From assembly GCA_030613225.1 (NCBI GenBank), contig JAUWMJ010000136.1, forward strand, positions 1 through 7,558: a stretch of DNA of 7,558 nt. Reading direction: 5' to 3'. Made by a program: the position numbers and the translations under genes. Of the stretch, positions 1-6,226 are shown one piece after another (the first letter of the stretch is position 1; each line of letters begins with the position of its first letter). This DNA is from Desulfobacterales bacterium. Its GTDB lineage: Bacteria > Desulfobacterota > Desulfobacteria > Desulfobacterales > JAUWMJ01. Under the pieces are notes generated by a model. The model searched no databases. It worked only from the letters and a program-made list of their open reading frames with translations, and had not been told where the DNA came from.

Positions 1-6
1 TCTCAT

Positions 7-38
7 TAAGCGGTTAAATCGTTTAGTTGTTAAGTGGT
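7..38. repeat. Degenerate octamer tandem repeat
   Basis: Four consecutive 8-nt units (TAAGCGGT, TAAATCGT, TTAGTTGT, TAAGTGGT) can be read in register at the left edge of the window. They lie in non-coding DNA downstream of the PIN toxin gene. The array may extend beyond the window. It belongs to the same general class of degenerate short-period repeat seen at 2515-2570 (8 nt) and around 5452, 6199 and 6364 (7 nt), though the unit differs. No function can be assigned. Confidence 0.45.
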
Positions 39-49
39 TGTTATAATAA

Positions 50-111
50 TCATATCTTTTATTTGTTTTATAATCAAACACTATGATGACCGGCAGTGCT
101 AAAGGTGAGAA
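50..111. repeat. Imperfect direct repeat, copy 1 (partner 1059-1120)
   Basis: The segment ending in CAAACACTATGATGACCGGC..GCTAAAGGT (75-111) matches 1084-1120 (CAAATACTTTGATAACCGGC..GCTAAAGGT) at 29 of 37 positions, same orientation, offset 1009 nt. Weaker similarity extends about 25 nt further left. The two copies bracket the toxin-antitoxin pair and the inverted-repeat element at 879-1038. Whether they are a shared mobile-element edge or a dispersed repeat cannot be decided here. Confidence 0.4.
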
Positions 112-185
112 AGCCTGGCATCTTGAAAGGTCATATTCTCCTTTCATAAGTATCGTAATGGAGTAAAATGCCAAGCAGTCATGAT

Positions 186-626
186 TTATATGAGGTTATC
201 CAAAACCAGTACGTTCAAAGGTGGTACTGCTGGTAATCTGGCATCATTGGTCACAAAAAATGAAGCGCCTTCTTCAATTGCCAGTGCCAACTGTATAGCA
301 TCAGGTGTGCGAATATTATATTCAGCTCGGAGTCTTGCAGCCCGTTCTGCGACTGGCTCTGAAATGCCCGCAGTACTCAAGTTAGCCGAGTTAAGCAGGA
401 TATCACGATACTCGTCGGCCAATTCAGGATTATTGTGCTTAAATGGCTGCACTAAGACTTCAAGTAATGTCACCGTCGAAGTGATAACATTGAAGTCACC
501 TCTATCAACAGCTTCAAAAAAATATCTCATTGATTCTAAATAGGTAGGATGTTCTTCGATAAAATAGATGAGCGGGGCAGTATCCAGGCCGACCAACTCG
601 CCTTGTAAACCATCTATCCATTCCAC
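186..626 (-). CDS. vapC: PIN-domain ribonuclease toxin (VapC type)
   Basis: The 146-residue product has the length and layout of a VapC-type PIN domain, a Mg2+-dependent endoribonuclease that acts as the toxin of type II toxin-antitoxin modules. The PIN acidic residues are visible: Asp15 in the first strand (GLDTAPLIYFIE), Glu56 (TLLEVLV), Asp109 in the TPDAIQLALA motif and Asp128 in VTNDARL. All four are present, so the enzyme looks intact. The start is a GTG at 624-626, preceded at 8 nt by a strong AAGGAG ribosome-binding site (635-640) inside the end of the antitoxin gene. The 13-nt overlap with the antitoxin implies translational coupling. The PIN assignment is firm from the motifs. VapC is the family name, and the RNA target cannot be inferred. 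Confidence 0.9.
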   Translation of the reverse strand: MEWIDGLQGELVGLDTAPLIYFIEEHPTYLESMRYFFEAVDRGDFNVITSTVTLLEVLVQPFKHNNPELADEYRDILLNSANLSTAGISEPVAERAARLRAEYNIRTPDAIQLALAIEEGASFFVTNDARLPAVPPLNVLVLDNLI

Positions 627-835
627 GTTTTTCTCTCCTTATCTATGTATTGCTGAGCGTCAATATCTTTCCATATGCTTTTCCCAAGACCTTGCAACTC
701 TAAAATGCTATGCCGGGTTTTCGCGGTGGTCCTGCGCCGAATCAAAACAGCAATTTTTTCTAGAAGACGAAGTTGTTCTGATTGATTAAGTTTTTCGACT
801 TCGTCCAATAATTTTTCATGGCTGATAATCTGCAT
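614..835 (-). CDS. vapB: VapB-type antitoxin
   Basis: This small, charged 73-residue protein lies immediately upstream of the PIN toxin, in the same orientation and overlapping it by 13 nt. That is the standard antitoxin-toxin arrangement. The first half is a predicted amphipathic helix (LLDEVEKLNQSEQLRLLEKI). The C-terminal part (ILELQGLGKSIWKDIDAQQYI, then DKERKTWNG) resembles the toxin-wrapping tail of antitoxins paired with PIN proteins, where a short hydrophobic/Trp segment fills the toxin groove. The ATG at 835 has a GGAG ribosome-binding site 7 nt upstream. By analogy with the family, the complex probably represses its own promoter, which would lie in or beside the inverted-repeat element ending at 879. 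The N-terminal DNA-binding fold is not obvious from sequence alone. Confidence 0.8.
   Translation of the reverse strand: MQIISHEKLLDEVEKLNQSEQLRLLEKIAVLIRRRTTAKTRHSILELQGLGKSIWKDIDAQQYIDKERKTWNG
635..640 (-). promoter_or_regulatory. Ribosome-binding site fixing the GTG start of the PIN toxin
   Basis: AAGGAG on the minus strand lies 8 nt before the GTG at 624-626, inside the last codons of the antitoxin gene. It supports a GTG start and coupled translation of toxin after antitoxin. Confidence 0.75.
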
Positions 836-878
836 GCTTTTTCTCCATTAAAATATGTTTGGTTTTTCCTTGACGGTC

Positions 879-1038
879 TCGTAAAAAGTAGTCATTCCGA
901 TAAAAACCATAGTTCACTATAGTTGCAACTAACTGAAATAACTGGATAGCGTAAAATGCTTCACTACGTGCCCGGCTGCAGTTTATCCCGTGAGCGGGGC
1001 CGGAATGACAAAAAAATACAATTTATGACTTTTTACGA
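879..1038. repeat. Inverted-repeat (MITE-like) element upstream of the antitoxin
   Basis: The ends are TCGTAAAAAGT (879-889) and its exact complement ACTTTTTACGA (1028-1038). An inner pair, GTCATTCCG (891-899) and CGGAATGAC (1001-1009), is also exact. The right arm has an 18-nt insertion between the two blocks compared with the left. The middle holds a small CCCG-TGAG-CGGG hairpin (987-998). No target duplication is evident and nothing is encoded. It ends about 44 nt upstream of the antitoxin start and could therefore contribute promoter sequence. A single further TCGTAAAAAGT copy occurs near 6483-6493, which suggests a dispersed family. Confidence 0.6.
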
Positions 1039-1058
1039 TATCATCATAATTTAAAGTA

Positions 1059-1120
1059 ATTATACCTTTATTCGCTTAAAAAGCAAATACTTTGATAACC
1101 GGCTATGCTAAAGGTATCAA
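1059..1120. repeat. Imperfect direct repeat, copy 2 (partner 50-111)
   Basis: This is the second copy of the repeat described at 50-111. Here the right half is also a hairpin: TTTGAT-ACC at 1091-1100, with one extra A, pairs with GGT-ATCAAA at 1113-1121. It lies just beyond the stop codon of the WYL remnant read on the minus strand. There is no T-run, so I do not call it a terminator. Confidence 0.4.
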
Positions 1121-1121
1121 A

Positions 1122-1289
1122 TCATCTCATATAGTCAACTTTGCTTTCACGAATTTGAGGTCTCGAATATTCTGGCCTTGTCCCTTCATATTGGAGCAAA
1201 GCCTTCTTCAAATCAGCCTTAACCATGCTTTTAAGCTTTTCAGGCGCTATCACATAAGTCTCCGGCCCAGCTCCAAAGGCAACATCATT
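1122..1289 (-). pseudogene. C-terminal remnant of a WYL-domain regulator
   Basis: This 55-codon open stretch with no start codon at its beginning ends in TGA at 1122-1124. It is bounded on its 5' side by an in-frame TAA at 1290-1292, just after the stop of the dihydrouridine synthase. The translation FGAGPETYVIAPEKLKSMV.. then ADLKKALLQYEG resembles the C-terminal (WCX) end of WYL-domain transcriptional regulators. In that family, a 'fG..v.vl.Pe.L' segment is followed by a helix and 'Y' near the end. The WYL core and the N-terminal helix-turn-helix are absent, so this is most simply a decayed fragment left by a deletion or insertion. The family call comes from motif resemblance only. Confidence 0.5.
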
Positions 1290-1301
1290 TTATAAATTCG
1301 T

Positions 1302-2279
1302 TTACCCTGTTTGCATCACCTTATCTCTGTATGATCTTATAAGCTGCAACGCCTGTTCTTGAGACGAAATATGCTTGATAGATTCACGGAAACTGCTGCT
1401 AAAACGCATTCCCTTGACAAACCAGCCAAGACGACTGCGCATCATAAAGCATGCCTGCTTTTCGCCAAGGTATTCTACAGAATCTTTCAGATATTTGATC
1501 ATTATATCGAAGCGATAGAACAGATCCCTTTGAGGCACTTCTTCGCCTCTCAAAAGAGTAAGTACATCAGAGAAAATTGATGGATTTCCGATTGCCGCTC
1601 TTCCTATCATCACTGCATCGCAATTTGTCTCATCAAGCATCCGTATGGCATCTTCAGGATTTATAATGTCACCGTTTCCTATAACAGGAATGGAAACTTT
1701 TTTTTTAACCGCAGAAATAATTGACCAATCCGCCATTCCTCTAAATCCCTGGGAAGCTGTGCGTGGATGTACCACGATAGCGTCTATGCCGCATGCCTGC
1801 GCAATCTCGGATATTTTAATTGCCTGGCTGCCTGATTTATCCCACCCGGTTCTTATCTTTATTGTCAGGGGAATTTTCACAGTTTTCCGAACCGCTTTGA
1901 GCAATTTTTCTGCCCTCTCGAAAGTTCTCATAAGGGCGACACCAGCCCCTGTTTTAACAACTTTTTTAACTGAGCAGCCAAAATTGATGTCGAGAATATC
2001 CGCCCCCGAGTTTTCAACAATTTTTGCACCTTCTGCCATTATCAATGGATCTGAACCAAATATCTGTATGGAAAGGGGTTTTTCTCGAAGATGGCTGTCG
2101 AGCATTTTTTCAGTCTTCATCGATTTATAGACAAGTCCGTTTGCGCTTATCATTTCCGAGCAAACCAGCCCACAGCCTGCATCTTTTGCAATCATCCGAA
2201 AAGGAAGGTTGGTGATGCCTGCCAGAGGTGCCAGCATTACCGGATTATCAAGTATAAGTTTGCCTATTTTTACTTTCAT
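1302..2279 (-). CDS. dusB: tRNA-dihydrouridine synthase (DusB-like)
   Basis: This is a 325-residue flavoenzyme of the Dus family, which reduces specific uridines in tRNA to dihydrouridine using FMN and NADPH. The TIM-barrel landmarks run in order: the FMN-binding start APLAGITNLPFR (17-28), SEM near 41-43, QIFGSDP (72-78), the catalytic-cysteine segment DINFGCSVKKVVKTGAG with Cys102, Lys141 in TIKIRTGWD, His171 in VHPRTASQGFRGMADW, then PVIGNGDI and AVMIGRAAIGNP for phosphate binding. The usual GCP after the barrel strand is GCS here; the catalytic Cys is kept. Length and motifs fit a full, active DusB/NifR3-type protein. I chose the ATG at 2279. A GTG at 2303 would add eight residues, but it lies inside an inverted repeat and those residues are not family-like. 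No clear Shine-Dalgarno is visible. It is co-oriented with the upstream DUF1848 gene, with about 196 nt between them. Confidence 0.93.
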   Translation of the reverse strand: MKVKIGKLILDNPVMLAPLAGITNLPFRMIAKDAGCGLVCSEMISANGLVYKSMKTEKMLDSHLREKPLSIQIFGSDPLIMAEGAKIVENSGADILDINFGCSVKKVVKTGAGVALMRTFERAEKLLKAVRKTVKIPLTIKIRTGWDKSGSQAIKISEIAQACGIDAIVVHPRTASQGFRGMADWSIISAVKKKVSIPVIGNGDIINPEDAIRMLDETNCDAVMIGRAAIGNPSIFSDVLTLLRGEEVPQRDLFYRFDIMIKYLKDSVEYLGEKQACFMMRSRLGWFVKGMRFSSSFRESIKHISSQEQALQLIRSYRDKVMQTG

Positions 2280-2286
2280 AATATTT

Positions 2287-2439
2287 TTACCACGGAGTTT
2301 CACGGAAATTTCACAGATGAGCCAATTTCAAAACGTCCCCTTTTGTCCGATATCTGCGTCAGATATTAAAAATTAAAATTCAGCCTGTCCGCCGGACTGC
2401 TTTGGACGGCGGGTGTCTCTCCGTGAAACTCCGTGGTAA
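2287..2439. repeat. Inverted-repeat element between DUF1848 gene and dusB
   Basis: TTACCACGGAGTTTCACGGA at 2287-2306 is exactly complementary to 2420-2439 (20 of 20), enclosing about 113 nt. The interior has a GC-rich near-palindrome around 2386-2411 (GTCCGCC ... GGACGGCGGG). In the minus-strand transcript this would place a long hairpin 8 nt upstream of the dusB ATG. No target duplication is obvious. The ACCACGGAG core is echoed at 6500-6509 (TACCACAGAG), suggesting a dispersed motif. Confidence 0.7.
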
Positions 2440-2475
2440 ATCTTCTAAAAATGCTAAAATATTACTGTTGCCTTA

Positions 2476-3438
2476 TCAAAGTCGTGCCAAACCATGTCTG
2501 ATAACGCTTCTGCCGGTTTCCCGGCTTTCACGCTTCCCAGCATCCTTGCCTCCAGGCCTCCAAGCTTTTCTAGCCGGATTGGCATAACAAAAAAGGCAGT
2601 TATGATAGCATGGATGCAGATTATATGAGCCGATATCAACAGATACTTTACACCCGCACCCGCTTTTAATCCTCTGACCGGAGTCCTTTCTCATGGAAAG
2701 CACGCCGCCGAATATTTCTACCAGGAGATCATTCGGTATGCACGAGCTCTTTGTGATTCCACAATCCAAAGGGAGAGCGTCAATTACTTCTTTTTCACAA
2801 CATGTTTGAAGGCTTATTTTTTTTGCAGATAAAGTTTTTGCCATTCTTAGCACAATTTCTTTTTTCTTTTCAATAGCTGGATCTGTAAAAGAAAAATCAG
2901 GCATTTGTGCTGTTCTTTTTTTAATCTTAGGGTATAGATCCATAAAGCTTGTAATGCATCGTTTGATACCGCAATTTGATGCCTTGTCTGCAATAAAGGA
3001 AAAATCGTGCAAATTATCTATTAGTTGATTTCGCCTGGTTTTATAAAAGCATAGAGGATCGAATCTCCAGTTGATAGCATTTGAATTAAAATAGCGGCAA
3101 AGAGATTCAAGCTGATCAAGACGATCGGCCAGAGATGGCAAATTTGGTTCAAGCAAAGGTGAGTAAGAATTTATGGTGAAATTAAAGAAAAGATTATATC
3201 CTCTTTTTTTAAGCCTATCACCGTAGCCGTTTTCTATAAACGGTCTGAAGTTTTTTGACCAGAAAACAATACTGTGAACTTTTTCACATGTGGCAGGAAC
3301 GTGGGATACGCGGTGGTTATACGGATTTATTACCTCAAAGCTCCCCTTTTCTATCCGGTCCATAAACCACTCCATATAAAAAGCGGGTATATCGGTCCTT
3401 CTGGATGCGGAAATTACTATTGGTAAAGATGACTTCAT
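2476..3438 (-). CDS. DUF1848 family protein with C-terminal Fe-S-type Cys motif
   Basis: This 320-residue protein matches the DUF1848 family: N-terminal ISASRRTDIPAFY (9-21), the segment VHSIVFWSKNF (54-64), INWRFDPLCFY in the middle, and a cysteine-rich C-terminus. There CGC (261-263) is followed by HPCYHNCLFCYAN, giving Cys277-x3-Cys281-x2-Cys284. This CxxxCxxC pattern is that of radical-SAM enzymes, but at the opposite end of the chain from usual. A 4Fe-4S cluster is a reasonable inference; the reaction is unknown. The ATG at 3438 is preceded by AAAAAGG at 5 nt spacing; a GTG at 3453 is the alternative. The last 32 residues (after YANP288) are basic and polar and are encoded by a degenerate 8-nt tandem repeat (2515-2570). 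They are probably an acquired tail. Confidence 0.85.
   Translation of the reverse strand: MKSSLPIVISASRRTDIPAFYMEWFMDRIEKGSFEVINPYNHRVSHVPATCEKVHSIVFWSKNFRPFIENGYGDRLKKRGYNLFFNFTINSYSPLLEPNLPSLADRLDQLESLCRYFNSNAINWRFDPLCFYKTRRNQLIDNLHDFSFIADKASNCGIKRCITSFMDLYPKIKKRTAQMPDFSFTDPAIEKKKEIVLRMAKTLSAKKISLQTCCEKEVIDALPLDCGITKSSCIPNDLLVEIFGGVLSMRKDSGQRIKSGCGCKVSVDIGSYNLHPCYHNCLFCYANPARKAWRPGGKDAGKRESRETGRSVIRHGLARL
2515..2570. repeat. Degenerate octamer tandem repeat inside a reading frame
   Basis: Seven 8-nt units read in register on the plus strand: GGTTTCCC, GGCTTTCA, CGCTTCCC, AGCATCCT, TGCCTCCA, GGCCTCCA, AGCTTTTC (approximate consensus nGCnTCCa). The array underlies about residues 291-308 of the DUF1848 protein, beyond the conserved Cys motif. 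It would look like ordinary intergenic short-period repeat if the frame did not happen to stay open. Confidence 0.6.
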
Positions 3439-3544
3439 GGCAGCCTTTTTCACAATGTTACAAAAAAGTTTATTTTAATCACAAAGCCGTAAATAATACA
3501 AAATTTATTTTATTTCTTGCCTCAACTAAGCTAAATATGTAGTA

Positions 3545-3852
3545 ATAGTTACTCAAGTTTCGCACCCATGATTGCCATTATTCTCAAGACGGTAAGGGAT
3601 AAAAATAAATTTTAAAAGCGAAATCCTTTTCTTATATTTTGCAATGGACACCCAGATGGTCATATAATATGATCAGGCGCAAACGAGATATAACTTATTG
3701 CATTGAATAGGGTTTCAAGCATCAATCCTATATTTATGGATTGGCGCCGTTGTTAAAATCACCGGCAGTATATTTCGCTTTTAAAATTTATTTTTATCTC
3801 TTACCGTCCAAGGCTTTGGATGAACTAAAGGGTGCGAAACTTGAGATAGTTA
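3545..3852. mobile_element. Non-autonomous element (MITE) with 7-bp target duplication
   Basis: The element proper is 3552-3845 (294 bp). It has perfect 16-bp terminal inverted repeats: CTCAAGTTTCGCACCC at 3552-3567 and its complement at 3830-3845. It is flanked on both sides by ATAGTTA (3545-3551 and 3846-3852), a 7-bp target-site duplication. A second, inner inverted repeat (3588-3624 against 3772-3808) pairs at 36 of 37 positions. The core (3625-3771) contains smaller palindromes, for example TCATATAATATGA at 3660-3672 and CAATCC/GGATTG at 3723-3743. No transposase is encoded, so it must have been moved in trans. The element occupies most of the 549-nt gap between two divergent genes. Confidence 0.85.
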
Positions 3853-3943
3853 GTTTTATAAATTATTATAAGTATTAATTTAGCCTATTGAAAAATATGC
3901 ATAGATGAGCATGCAGGTAATCCGGTTTTTCAAAATACTAAAA

Positions 3944-3952
3944 TGTTATAAT
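3944..3952 (+). promoter_or_regulatory. Possible extended -10 promoter
   Basis: TGTTATAAT (3944-3952) is an exact extended -10 (TGn-TATAAT) 35 nt before the ATG at 3988. No good -35 is present at 17 nt spacing, which an extended -10 does not require. It would give an AT-rich leader of roughly 28 nt without a Shine-Dalgarno. It lies outside the MITE. Confidence 0.4.
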
Positions 3953-3987
3953 TCTAATTTTATCTCAAAATATTTAATACACTATCT

Positions 3988-5418
3988 ATGAAAAAATTCT
4001 GCGAATATCATTCGACAAAACCTGCTTACTGGAATTGTCCGAAGTGCGGCTCGTACTTTTGCCCTGATTGTATTGTAACAAGGAAAAAAGGTGGCGTTCT
4101 TCAACATGAAAATATTCATCTATGTCCCAAATGCAATGTCGAGACCACTTGGGTCGGAGTTGCAAACATCATTGAACCATTCTGGAGCAGGCTGCCTAGA
4201 TTTTTCACCTATCCTTTTTCGCTGCAGCCACTGGCATTAATTATTATATTATCCATAGCCGGTCTGATTCTTTCAAAGCTTTCCATAATCGGTTTTCTGC
4301 TGAAAATTGTATTATGGGGAATCCTGTTTAAGTATTCTTTTTCAGCACTTAAAGCCACTGCACATGGAGACCTTACACCGCCTAAGGTTACTTCGGAAAC
4401 GATTTCAGAAGATTTCATGCAGGTGTTTAAGCAGATAGCAATCTATTTAATTATCGGATTTGTTTTTGCATGGCTGATTCCAACAGCCGGTATAATTGTG
4501 GCTGTTTTATTTCTTATATTCGCACTTTTTTATGTTCCTGCAATAATCATACTTCTGGTTACAACAAACAGTCTTTTTCATGCTGTTAATCCTGTGGTTT
4601 TTACGAGACTGGCCTTCAGGATCGGCCGCGGCTACTTTTTGATGTACTTTTTTCTTATTCTCCTTGGTTCCGCCCCTGCTGTTTTGGGCCAGTATATAAT
4701 GAAGTTTTTGCCCACCGAGCTGTTTCAACTGTTTTTCGGTTTTGCTAAAAATTATTATACCATTATTTCATACCATTTGATGGGATATGTTATCCTGCAA
4801 TACCATGAAGAGATTGGATATCAGGTTAATTATGAAGATTTTAAGGAGTCGGGTGTAAAAGAAATTGAAGAAGATGAAAGTACTAATATTCTAAACAGGG
4901 TAAATATAATGATAAAGGACGGCAAGCTTGATGACGCAATCTCCTTTATTAAAGATACAACAAAAACACGCCCAATTACAGACATTACTCTTTCAGAGCG
5001 TTATCTCAATCTGCTCCTGATGAAAAAGCGAAAACCCGAAATGCTAAAACACTGCATCACACACCTGGATTTGCTGGCACATAAAAATATAAAAATCAAA
5101 GCTTGTGAACTATATGCCAGGTGCCTGGCCATGAACGAAAAGTTCATTCCCACTTCTTTTGCACTTTTCAAAATAGGAGGCTGGCTTAACGAAACCGGAA
5201 AAATAAAGGAAGCAATCAGAACCTATAACAGGCTTACTAAAGCTTTCCCGGACGATACCCTGGTTCCAAAAGCATATTACCGTTGCGCACAAATATTTCA
5301 TGACCGCTTGATGGACCCCTCGCGGGCAAAAAAGATCTTAGCAGCTTTAATAAAAAAATACCCTGAGCATGAAATAATTCCACAGGTTAAAAACTACCTT
5401 AACCATATGGGGATATAG
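3988..5418 (+). CDS. Zinc-finger (B-box-like), multipass membrane, TPR protein
   Basis: This 476-residue protein has three visible parts. Residues 1-50 are a B-box-like zinc-binding module: Cys5-x2-His8, Cys17-x2-Cys20, Cys25-x2-Cys28, His40/His44 and Cys46-x2-Cys49, enough ligands for two zinc ions. Residues about 78-275 are hydrophobic, with membrane segments near 82-114, 150-192 (probably two), 216-238 and 252-272. They include a G-D-L-T-P-P loop (127-132) of the kind seen in DUF4013/YIP1-like membrane proteins. Residues about 300-476 are helical and hydrophilic, with TPR-like repeats; the clearest is around EAIRTYNRLTKAFPDD. I recognise no specific family function; membrane scaffolding or protein interaction is the natural guess. 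It stands alone between a MITE and a convergent gene. No Shine-Dalgarno precedes the ATG. Confidence 0.8.
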   Translation: MKKFCEYHSTKPAYWNCPKCGSYFCPDCIVTRKKGGVLQHENIHLCPKCNVETTWVGVANIIEPFWSRLPRFFTYPFSLQPLALIIILSIAGLILSKLSIIGFLLKIVLWGILFKYSFSALKATAHGDLTPPKVTSETISEDFMQVFKQIAIYLIIGFVFAWLIPTAGIIVAVLFLIFALFYVPAIIILLVTTNSLFHAVNPVVFTRLAFRIGRGYFLMYFFLILLGSAPAVLGQYIMKFLPTELFQLFFGFAKNYYTIISYHLMGYVILQYHEEIGYQVNYEDFKESGVKEIEEDESTNILNRVNIMIKDGKLDDAISFIKDTTKTRPITDITLSERYLNLLLMKKRKPEMLKHCITHLDLLAHKNIKIKACELYARCLAMNEKFIPTSFALFKIGGWLNETGKIKEAIRTYNRLTKAFPDDTLVPKAYYRCAQIFHDRLMDPSRAKKILAALIKKYPEHEIIPQVKNYLNHMGI

Positions 5419-5451
5419 ATTTTCCGGGAGAGACCTTTGCTTTTTAGTAGC

Positions 5452-5480
5452 CGTTCACAGGTTCAGGGTTCAACGTTCGT
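5452..5480. repeat. Heptamer repeat cluster (GGTTCAA type)
   Basis: Units CGTTCAC, AGGTTCAG (8 nt), GGTTCAA and CGTTCGT follow one another in the 65-nt gap between the convergent genes. The same unit recurs at 6199-6226 in the same orientation and at 6364-6397 inverted. No terminator hairpin with a T-run is visible in the gap. Confidence 0.5.
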
Positions 5481-5483
5481 TGA

Positions 5484-6178
5484 TTACAACCCCAAATATG
5501 CATCGCTGTTTTGAAGAGCTTTTAAGATCGGCTCTATCCTGGCTTTGTGTTCGGGTGCTATTAGAAAAGCTTTTACCTGCCTGTTTGGAATCATCCACCT
5601 ATCTTCGCATTTTAAAATTCCTTTTTCGAATAATTTGCGACTTTCTTCAATTTGCATGAAGAGAAGAACGTCTGTCAGATTGCCAAAATAACCATCCTTG
5701 TCGGCATGTTCGATATATTGTAAAAATACGCTATTAACCGTCAAAACGAAGGGATCGACTTTAGCATAACCGTTTTCCATACAATTTGATCCTGAAACAA
5801 AACACCTGCACCCAAAGGGCCTCACCTGGTAAATCGTGCATTCGCTGTTTATTAAAAGGGGACACGCCCCCCACCTTGCATCACTTTCCTCATCAGGAAT
5901 ATCCTTTCCTTGCAGGCAAAGGTCAGCCAGCATGTTTATTGTTATTTCAGGCAAAAATCGTTTTTTATAAAAAGCTTTTTGAATTTTTGCATACAGATCC
6001 GTTTTCCCCCTTAACTCTAAAAAATCTGCAATTTTATACCCTTCAAGAGTTGTCATCGTAACATTACGTGTGCAGCAGTTAGCGCAGTATTTTTTACACG
6101 CGACATCAAGCCCTTTTGTAAAATTATCATAGGTCTCGTAAATTTGTTCCAGAACAACTATTTTTTTTCAAGATTCAT
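5484..6178 (-). CDS. YkgJ-type Cys-cluster protein, frame broken at an A8 run
   Basis: The gene encodes a YkgJ/Fli-B-like 'zinc- or iron-chelating' cysteine-cluster protein; family function is largely unknown. The open frame from ATG 6056 gives 190 residues with the second cluster (CPLL..C.IY..RPFGCRC, then C at 133 in full numbering) but lacks the first. In the same frame upstream of 6056, without any ATG, lies CKKYCANCCTRNVT, i.e. the family's Cys-x3-Cys-x2-Cys-Cys motif. A good start exists only in the other frame: ATG at 6178 with ACGGAG (6187-6192) 8 nt before it, reading MNLEKK then TAG at 6158-6160. The two frames join at eight A (6161-6168). One extra A, or a -1 slip, gives a 231-residue full-length protein with Cys28, Cys32, Cys35, Cys36. 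Either recoding or a homopolymer indel/error explains this. The translated family match is strong; the frame status is unresolved. Confidence 0.75.
6144..6168 (-). promoter_or_regulatory. Candidate slippage / -1 frameshift site
   Basis: On the minus strand the order is A8 (containing A-AAA-AAA in the zero frame), the stop TAG, then TTGTTC-TG-GAACAA, a 6-bp inverted repeat that would fold as a small AT-rich hairpin. This resembles the layout of -1 frameshift or transcriptional slippage sites. The hairpin is weak and its spacing (3 nt) is shorter than usual. A simple one-base deletion in the A-run is the competing explanation. Confidence 0.4.
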
Positions 6179-6186
6179 TGTTACTA

Positions 6187-6192
6187 CTCCGT
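6187..6192 (-). promoter_or_regulatory. Ribosome-binding site for the out-of-frame ATG of the YkgJ-type gene
   Basis: ACGGAG on the minus strand is 8 nt before ATG 6178. It is the best start signal near the gene and argues that translation begins here, in the frame that meets TAG after six codons. Confidence 0.65.
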
Positions 6193-6198
6193 TTGCCA

Positions 6199-6226
6199 GG
6201 TTCAAGGTTCACAGTTCAGGGTTTCC
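6199..6226. repeat. Heptamer repeat, left arm (GGTTCAA type)
   Basis: Four 7-nt units in register: GGTTCAA, GGTTCAC, AGTTCAG, GGTTTCC. Together with the inverted array at 6364-6397 it encloses about 137 nt with no recognisable gene on either strand. Confidence 0.55.

Noticed and set aside
181..543. 120-codon plus-strand ORF opposite the PIN toxin
   Set aside because: It is antisense to a gene with all four PIN acidic residues. It has no ribosome-binding site, and its translation is low-complexity Ser/Ala without a recognisable fold.
879..1038. Inverted and direct repeats as a CRISPR array
   Set aside because: There is no regular spacing of identical repeats. The arms are inverted and occur once, and no cas-like gene is present.
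1645..2130. 161-codon plus-strand ORF opposite dusB
   Set aside because: It is a shadow of the Dus coding frame, whose motifs are intact along the whole length.
2454..2639. 61-codon minus-strand ORF overlapping the end of the DUF1848 gene
   Set aside because: It is another frame of the same strand through the octamer repeat, and the repeat keeps several frames open. The DUF1848 frame carries the conserved Cys motif.
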